Of a stretch of DNA of 64,000 nucleotides, positions 56,717 through 64,000 are shown one piece after another. This stretch comes from Phaeotremella fagi (Eukaryota > Basidiomycota > Tremellomycetes > Tremellales > Phaeotremellaceae). The stretch spans positions 620,001 through 684,000 of the forward strand of contig BCHU01000012.1 of the NCBI GenBank assembly GCA_001599715.1, given 5' to 3'. Positions within the stretch are counted from its first letter, which is position 1, and each line of letters starts with the position of its first letter. The notes under the pieces were generated by a model. That model worked only from the letters and a program-made list of their open reading frames with translations, made no database searches and had not been told where the DNA came from. Position numbers and translations under genes: made by a program.

Positions 56717-59700
56717 ATGTTCGGATTCTTCAACAGAGGAGCCAAACCGGCATTCTCAAATCCAGAACTGCCCCTGGCGAATATCCCAACGAATCGACGT
56801 CAATCAATTCTGAACACTGTGTTTAGATCACCTCAACTTGGTACTGGTACCGAGGATGATTCAGATTACGGAGAAGAAGACGACGTAGTTTATGATCCAG
56901 CAACCAACCTTCCTGCTCACTCCGCCTCCACCCAAATGACATTTCTTGGTCGTAAACTGAGTTCAGCTGTTGTACCAGCTTTCGCAAGGAAGGCTACTTT
57001 AACGGCAGCACGACGGGATACGAATCCAAAACATTTACGATTAGGTGAATCGAATCCTCAAGATGAGAAGGAGATGAACGATGTTTTCTTTAAAGCGAAA
57101 TTGGAGCTTGACGCTCCTGACGAAGATGAGGAATACGAATATCAGAATCAAGCTTATTTACCGACTAAGAATGATAGAGGTAAATCTCGACTTGATAGTT
57201 TACTTGGTTGGATGGCACCACCACCTAAAGGACGACCTGTCAGTCGACATAGTAGCAAAAATTCAAAGAATAAACGTAGGAGACATAGGGATAAGAGAGT
57301 GATGAGAGAACTAGACGATGATCTCGATACTTTCAACGCCTTCACTGGAAACGGTTTAGTTCCTACAGCATACTCTCGACCGGTCAGTATAAGAGGTAGA
57401 TCAAATTCAGCAAGTACTCTACCGTCCTTAAGATCTATCCCTGTTATCCATACACATGGAGAAACAGAGGGTGAAGTTTATCACGTAGCTGAAGAAGATG
57501 AATTCAGGGCTGTTCCTGTTGGTGATGGTTTCGACGCTTTGGACGTCATGGCAGATCACATCTTCAGGATTGGTGTCCAAAAGAAGAAATGGTTCAAAGC
57601 TCCTAAAGTCGGACGTGATAATCATATCGCGACTGGTCTCACTTTACGTGCCAAGACTGGTTTATATCGAACTTTCCCAGTCAATTATGAAGCTCTTCAA
57701 CCTTTCGAGAACGCTATCAGAAGATTGAATCCTGAGGTGAGTTCAATGCGTAGTCAAAATCTTGCTAACCGTATTGTAGGTCGCTATAAAAATGCGTTCG
57801 GATATTGCAAGAACAGTCATTAAAACCTATATCAACCCATCACCTTCAATGTCGGAATTGATCATCGATGAAAACACCCGTATCCAGATTCTAGACACCG
57901 TAGAACATCTAGGAAGAGCGAGAAAACATCAATATGCGGCTTTCATCCGTTCCGAAGAAGTTCTAGTCGTCTGGGCAGATCATGTCGAAAACGTCATCCC
58001 AGCAGCTGAAGCACTTGAAGAAGCTCTGATCCAATTTATCTGGAGAGGTGAAGAGGAGAACTACAAGATGAATCAAGTCATCGCTGTCGACGTACAGGAA
58101 TCAACGGCACTTGAACATAGAGGTTCGATAGCGCTAGCGGAAGATTTAGATCCTGAAGATACTGAGATGAGGAGATTGAAGAAATCATGGAGAGAACGTC
58201 CGGTCATGCTTTATGCTCCTTTGGCTGATGGTCTCGCTATCATGTGTACCATGGCTTTAATTGCTATGGGTCTCAGAACTTTGATATACGAATGGGCCCT
58301 GGATGGACAAATCGGTAGATTCTTCTTATTCGCTTTCGCCCCAGGTTTGTTCTGTATCGCTTCTTTCGCTTGTATGTGTGTTGTTGGTAGTATAGTAAGT
58401 TTGTTTCATTGGAGTTGAGTTGGGTGCTGACTGGAGATAGTTCCAAACTCTTGGACCTGTTCGACAGATTACACAGAAATCTTATTATTTCAGCGGTATC
58501 GCTCCTAAACGTACGATGGGAGAGTTATCTCATGTAACCGTCCAATTACCTGTTTACAAGGTTAGTAACATGGTTTGATCTGTACTTACATCACCACAGG
58601 AATCACTAGAAGAAGTTATCATGCCTACGGTCGAATCTATCAAGAAAGCTATTACCACCTACGAAAGACAAGGTGGTAGTGTAGGAATTCTAATCTGTGA
58701 CGATGGTCTTCAACTGCTACCTAAAAAAGAAGCCGATCGAAGAAGAAAATTCTATTACGACAATAACATCGCCTATGTCGCTAGACCCGGTCATGGTGTT
58801 GATGGATTCATCAGAAAGGGAAGATTCAAGAAAGCTGGTAATATGAACTACGCCAATTCAGTCTCACTCCGTGTCGAGGAGGTTATGGATGAAAGAAGAC
58901 ATTTGGCTCAAGGTGCTAAAGGATTAGATGATCCTTGGACGGATATCGACGAAAACGCTTTATACGATGTCTGTTTGAAACAGGTTCTTCAGGAATATGA
59001 TGGGAAAGCTTGGGCTGAGGGGAATATCAGAATGTATGTGGATTATGTTTTAGGGGTGGGCAGAACTGATAAGACTTTTTATAGCGGTTCAATCATTCTT
59101 ATTATCGATTCCGATACTCGTGTCCCAGAAGATTGTTTCGCAGATGCCGTTTCTGAAATGGCAGAATCTCCAGAAGTCGCTATCATGTAAGTTAACCCAT
59201 CAATTCAGGTATCAGAGTTTTACTAACACATCTTTAGTCAACATATGTCAGGTGTTATGCAAGTAGCTCATCATTTCTTCGAGAACGGAGTCGCACACTT
59301 TACTAGAGGTATTCAAACGGCAATTTCATATTGTTGCTCCAGTGGAGAAGTTGCACCCTTTGTCGGTCATAACGCTTTCATCAGATGGTCTGCACTTCAG
59401 GAATGTATGTTTACAGATCCGGATGACGGGAAAAGAAAAATTTGGTCCGAAGATCATGTTTCTGAGGATTTCGCTATCGCCGTCACTTTACAAATCAAGG
59501 TAGGTTGTTACTTTAGTTGGTATTTTGGAACGAAAAATTGACTTTTCTAGGGATACGTCGTTAGATGGGCAACATATTCTGGTGGTGAATTCGAAGAAGG
59601 TGTCTCACTTACCTGTGATGATGAATTGAATCGTTGGCAGAAATACGCTTTTGGATGTTCAGAACTTTTGTTCCAACCTTTCAGTAAATGGTTCTATAAA

Positions 59701-60512
59701 GGTCCAATCACACCTTTATTCTATCGTTTCCTTTGGTCAAACATCCCTGTTCATTCAAAATACACTATCTGCGGTTACATCTTTTCATATTATGCCATAG
59801 CTGTCTCTTGGTTCATGACGGTTGCTAATTACTTCATTATCGGTTTCAATAGTGAGTCATTTGTTTTCAGATTGGATACAATATTGATTCAATTCCTTTA
59901 GTCGACGTCGATGGATATTACCTTCCTTCTTGGGAAATCACCGTCGTTTGTATTTGTCTTTTCATCGGTCTTTGTAACGTTGCCTTCATCGTGCTTCGTT
60001 ATCGATTGAAGATTCCGGATTGTTCGAATTTAGCAGTCAGTCAAATAATGTGGATCCGTGAGTAATCTCATACTTCAAACAATCCGCCGTAACCTAACAA
60101 CAAAAATCCTTATACAGCCTTCTTCAGTATCTTCTTTACTGGAATGTCATTACCTATGTCAGCAGCTCTAGCAAGTCATTTAGTAGGATACAACATGACA
60201 TGGTCGTCTACGGTGAAAACCGTAGAAAAATCAAATTTCTTTTTACAGATTCCAATCATCTGGAAAAGATTCTGGCCACAATTGACCTTTTTCATTTTAT
60301 CCATCGCGGCTGTGGTGGTTACTTCATCGACGTTCATGCCGGCTGGATATAGGGTTAATGATATCACGGTATATATCCCGATGGGGTTGGTTGCTGGTAG
60401 TCATATCCTATGGCCTTTGGTGTTGAATCCTTGGTTCTTGAGTTTCACTGTGAGTTCATTTTATTGCTCTTGTCGTGATTTGGTACTGATATTTATCCTA
60501 TTTTAGTTCTAG
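56717..60512 (+). CDS. Membrane glycosyltransferase family 2, copy B
   Basis: Paralog of copy A on the opposite strand. Start ATG 56717 (MFGFFNRGAKPAFSNPELPL). The N-terminal half differs most (basic/acidic linker, SRHSSKNSKNKRRRHRDKRV). The shared module follows: DENTRIQILDTVEHLGRARK, EVLVVWADHVENVIPAAEAL, and two membrane segments near 58210-58400. Catalytic motifs: ICDDGLQLL, FIRKGRFKKAGNMNYAN, LIIDSDTRVPEDCF, VAPFVGHNAFIRW, SEDHVSEDF and NRWQKYAFGCSELLFQPFSK. It ends with membrane segments and NPWFLSFTF (stop TAG 60510-60512). At least six short introns interrupt the catalytic and membrane part (near 58561, 59033, 59189, 59502, 59851, 60059), most of them absent from copy A. Confidence 0.85.
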
Positions 60513-60873
60513 ATTGTTTGGGAATTTATGTTATTTCTTGTTGTGTATTTCTTGATCTTTGGATGTTGGGTTTGGAGCTGGGCGTACTTGCTTCAATTCT
60601 TGATACATTTATAATTTTACTCAATTATTTCGCACGTATGGACAATGCAAATGCAGGAAATGCCACATTCAACTTACTACAAGTGAATTTTGATTTTTTG
60701 ATTTTTCCTAAAGAGGCAATTCTTGTATAAAGTAAACACGCGAGTGAGAGATGGTCAACAACAATCAACAACCTAGCATCTAACATTTAACATATACATT
60801 TATATATTGACTTATCACTGTTCATACATCAACCCATAGCATTCACGACCACGATCACAACCCTCACACCACA
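60513..60873. other. Intergenic between GT2 copy B and NDC80
   Basis: 361 bp holding the GT2 3' UTR and NDC80 promoter. A 70-codon ORF (60518-60730) runs through it but starts inside the GT2 3' UTR and has no recognisable domain, so it is not called. Confidence 0.4.
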
Positions 60874-63260
60874 ATGAACCCCAATGCGCGTCGTCGTACA
60901 CTAATGGAGGGTCCAGCAGGGAACGCCAACCCCGCTCCCCCTCAATCAGCAATGAAGAAAACAACAAAAATGCAACAAAGAATGTCAATGCTACCTACTC
61001 ATTCCAATTCAAATCTCAACACTGCTTTTAACGCTGGTAGAGGTCCTTCGATGGGAGCTAATACCAACGGTAATGGAGCTCTTGGAGTCAGTCATAACTC
61101 GTCTCAGGATGGTGTGGTTGGAAATGGATTACGAACTTCCATGGCTAATCCTTTGAGTGGGAATCGAGGTGATGGTGGTATTTATGGTAAAACTCCTCAG
61201 GCGGGTAGAGTCGTACCTAACAGGTAAGTCAGAAGCTCAAGCGAAAGTTATCGATCTGATGAAATGTAATCAAAAGTGCACGTCGAAGTTCAGTTTATCC
61301 AGGTGGTCGACCTTCATTAGCCCCAGGAGCTTTCAACATGGTCAACGCCAAAGATAACCGTCCAATCAGAGACAAGAACTTCCAACTCCATTGTCAACAA
61401 AACATTCAGGAATATCTCAATCACGCTCGTTTCCCTTTACCGATCAACACCAAAACTTTGGTTTCACCAACCCAAAAAGAATTTCAAGCCATTTTCAGAT
61501 TTTTAATCGTTGAATTCGTTGATCCGGGTTATGTTTGGGGTAAGAAATTTGAAGATGATTGTATTGCTGTTATGAAGGATATTAAATATCCGGCGATGGA
61601 TACTTTGGGGAAAACTGCGCTGGTTGCCCCTGGTACCCCTCATACTTGGCCTGCTCTTTTGGCTATGATCAATTGGTTGGTTGAGCTATGTAAAGTAAGT
61701 ACGGGTTTATGGAATAGATACGTTCAAAGCTGATTCAATTTAGGCTCACGACAATTGGATGACACCAGAGATAGTCTCAGATCCACTTTTGACACCTGCA
61801 AATTTACTTCCATTGGATCATCCTAATTTAGAAGATCGATTGTTGTGGGACTTTTGTGCGAAAACTTATCGAGCTTGGTTCGAGGAAGGTGCTGAAGAAT
61901 TCCCTGAGATCCAAAGAGAACTTGAAGAGGCTTATGGTGGGTTCATCCCATGTGATCATGGTACACTGCTGACTTCATTCTAGATCGTATCGCCGAGAAT
62001 GGATTCAAGGAATCGGAGAAACTCGAGACGGAATTATCAAAGAAACAGGTAGAATTGCAACAACTTCAAACTCAGGAGGTGGGTTTTATTTCTTTTCTTG
62101 AAGATTTTCGACTGATTGTTTCTAGCCTCCACTCAAAAAACTCGAAGGGGATTATGTTCAACTTATGAGTGACAAGACGAAATTTATCGCTTTCATCGAT
62201 TTACATAAACAAAAAGCTGAGAAGATTAAAGTCGGGAATTCAAGAGCTCGTATTGCAATCGCAGACAATGGTAGGTGTTCACCGTGAGAACACAGCGACT
62301 GATCTTTCAGAAAAATCTATCGAATCTCGTCGTGCCGAGTTGGCTCAAATCGAAGCTGCGGTCGCTGCTCAAAATCTTTCACCTGACGAGGTCAATCGTA
62401 TGAATCACGAACGTGAAACACTCAGTCGTAACCTTGATGAATTCAGGACAAAGATTGCTGAAGCTTCTCAACAATCTTATGATCAAGAGATGGCTGTTAC
62501 GAAATCAATGGATCGATTCGAGCAGTTACTCTCGGATTACACATCACTCGCTCATCAAATCGGTGTGATCCCAAGTCCAGACGGTGTAGATTACACGTTA
62601 GAGTTGGATCTTGGTGTTAGCGATCTTGGTGAGATTCAACAAGCAGGAAAAAAGATGCGACAAGTTATTCGAGGTGGTTTACAGAGTTATGGTGAGAAAT
62701 TCAGGAGGGAAGCTCTGGAATTATCGAACAGGATGATTGGACTGGAAGATGAATTTGATCGTTTGGCTCAAGGTGTGGAGAGACAGCGTGAGGAAGTTGG
62801 GAATCAGGAAGTTAAATTGAGGGTCGTTCATAATCAAGCTGAGGATGCTAAGAATGTGAGTTGGATTAATGATTATGTGGTTATGAGTGATGTTTGCTGA
62901 ATCTGTGACGTTAGAATTTACAAAACGATACTCAAGATACGAATAAGAAGATTGCGACTCTTGAAGAAGAAGTTAATATCATGTCGACGAATAGTCAACA
63001 AGGTATTTTAGCTGCAGAATCTCAATTGGAGAGTACGAGGATAGCGTGAGTGGTTTGGTTCTGTTCAATGCCATTATTGGAATGCGTGAGACTGATTGCT
63101 TGTTTGTCTGAACAGATTTAAAGAACTTCGTCATAGAACTGGGTTACTTCAGGATACTATCGTTGCTGATATCATGAGTCATATTAGTATCATTGCGAAG
63201 GCCAAGGAACATACTGCTAATAGTTTGAAGGGAGTTAAGACTTTTGCACTATCGCAGTAG
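60874..63260 (+). CDS. NDC80: Kinetochore protein Ndc80/Hec1
   Basis: Outer-kinetochore subunit that binds microtubules during chromosome segregation. The N-terminal tail is basic and Asn/Ser-rich (MNPNARRRTLMEGPAGNANP), ending in RRSSVYPGGRPSLAPGAF over the first intron. The calponin-homology domain follows: RDKNFQLHCQQNIQEYL, FPLPINTKTLVSPTQKEFQA, FLIVEFVDPGYVWGKKFEDD, HTWPALLAMINWLVELC. Then a long coiled coil (ESRRAELAQIEAAVAAQNLS, LSDYTSLAHQIGVIPSPDGV, RQREEVGNQEVKLRVVHNQA). The C terminus is DIMSHISIIAKAKEHTANSL and GVKTFALSQ, stop TAG 63258-63260. The Spc24/25-binding end is therefore intact. Confidence 0.93.
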
Positions 63261-63654
63261 AGGGGGGGTAGAATGTAGTAGTGATAGTGGTAGATGGTTG
63301 TCTTGTTATGCTTGTTTCTGGGAACATATTATATCTTTTTCGTTTACTTTTCTTTGAACAGATATCGTTCATGTACATGTAATACATTTAATCAGCAAGA
63401 ACAACAACTTGTGCCAGCTGCCACTCCCCACGCGTCGTCGCGTTTCAGCTGCCAGTTGTAGTACGCTCGGACACTCACACTCACACTACTCACACAACTT
63501 AGATTCAATTCATACAAATACATTCAATTTCATTCATTCTTATCTACTTATTTGTCTCCTACTCTCATTCATCTCATCTCATCAACCATAACCAACAATC
63601 ACTACTCAACACTGTAGTCGATTCACCACTCCCACTCCAACTCCCACACGCCCA
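63261..63654. promoter_or_regulatory. NDC80 3' UTR and MYO2 promoter
   Basis: 394 bp with two CAGCTGCCA repeats (about 63417-63424 and 63448-63456) flanking a CpG-rich ACGCGTCGTCGCG stretch. A pyrimidine-rich leader (TCACACTCACAC type) precedes the MYO2 ATG. Confidence 0.4.
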
Positions 63655-64000
63655 ATGTCAGCATATTCAAAAGGCACAAGAGTCTGGCTCCCAGATCCAA
63701 CAACAGGTTGGATCCCAGCAACAGTAACCTCCATAACCATCCCCGCAGACCCTCAACCAACATCAGAAGTAATCCTAGAAGTAACATACGACGAAGGAAC
63801 TTCAGATGAATCTTCCAAATCTTTAAGATTCCCTTATTCAGTCTTAGTGTCAGCTACATCAGATGGGGCTGCTGTAGGTAACGTCCATCCTACAACTCCT
63901 CCACCCGGTCAGGACGCTTTACCCCCTTTGAGGAATCCACCTTTGTTAGAGAGTTCAGAGGATTTGGCAGGTTTGAGTAATTTGAATGAACCTTCTGGTA
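63655..64000 (+). CDS. MYO2: Class V myosin heavy chain, N-terminal end
   Basis: First 115 residues of a class V myosin; the rest lies beyond the window. The N-terminal SH3-like domain reads MSAYSKGTRVWLPDPTTGWI with EVTYDEGTSDESSKSLRFPY, followed by the motor entry LRNPPLLESSEDLAGLSNLN, the standard myosin V sequence before EP(A/S)VL. It moves secretory vesicles and organelles on actin cables. MYO2 is part of, or next to, the MAT locus in Cryptococcus, fitting the P/R context of the window. Confidence 0.93.
   Translation, partial: MSAYSKGTRVWLPDPTTGWIPATVTSITIPADPQPTSEVILEVTYDEGTSDESSKSLRFPYSVLVSATSDGAAVGNVHPTTPPPGQDALPPLRNPPLLESSEDLAGLSNLNEPSG

Noticed and set aside
60518..60730. 70-codon ORF after GT2 copy B
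   Set aside because: It lies directly in the 3' UTR, is hydrophobic by chance of T-rich sequence, and has no family signal.
1..64000. tRNA, rRNA, CRISPR, transposon or centromere-type repeats
   Set aside because: No cloverleaf, long terminal repeat, transposase motif or long repeat was seen; only simple repeats and short promoter motifs were found. A software scan would be more sensitive.

Overview
The window is nuclear DNA of a basidiomycete, most likely a Tremellomycetes yeast of the Cryptococcus/Kwoniella/Tremella kind. Evidence: almost every gene is cut by many short (about 45-75 nt) GT-AG introns, genes are tightly packed on both strands, and the proteins read as Cryptococcus-type families. 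The left third carries a pheromone/receptor (P/R) mating-type locus: a farnesylated-pheromone precursor gene (9550-9732), a STE3 receptor (18034-19330), a PAK kinase of STE20 type (19766-22305), and two complete STE12 genes (852-3663 and 14211-17309). The start of MYO2 (class V myosin), a gene linked to MAT in Cryptococcus, closes the right edge (63655-64000). No homeodomain (SXI/HD) gene was seen in this window.

Layout. 1-662: 3' end of an SR splicing factor. 852-22305: P/R segment in the order STE12 paralog 1 (-), APP1 (+), UBP6 (+), pheromone (+), DBP10 (-), REI1 (+), STE12 paralog 2 (-), STE3 (+), STE20 (-). 22737-52107: mainly housekeeping genes: a Munc13/Git1-like C2 protein, succinate-semialdehyde dehydrogenase, a TB2/DP1/HVA22 protein, an acidic RGG protein, YIH1/IMPACT, PMT4, a large low-complexity protein, ATG7, a SEC72-like TPR protein, a membrane protein with a SAP-like N terminus, and the GID5/ARMC8 armadillo protein. 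52408-60512: two divergently transcribed membrane glycosyltransferase-2 paralogs. 60874-64000: NDC80 and the start of MYO2.

How the genes fit together. Pheromone, receptor, PAK kinase and Ste12 are successive steps of one mating MAPK pathway. The pheromone and STE3 promoters share a dense cluster of ATTGTTC/GAACAAT elements and one identical 18-bp block. STE3 and STE12 paralog 2 are divergent from the same 724-bp region, and a GAACAA repeat lies upstream of STE20. This pattern suggests co-regulation by an HMG-box-type factor.

Main points for a second look: the pheromone precursor holds two near-identical pheromone units, each ending in its own CaaX box; STE12 is duplicated inside the P/R region; both STE12 copies keep the same 6-nt and 11-nt microexons in the DNA-binding domain; and one of the two GT2 paralogs has lost introns across its catalytic core. 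Exon boundaries were assigned by eye from splice signals, reading frame and family similarity.
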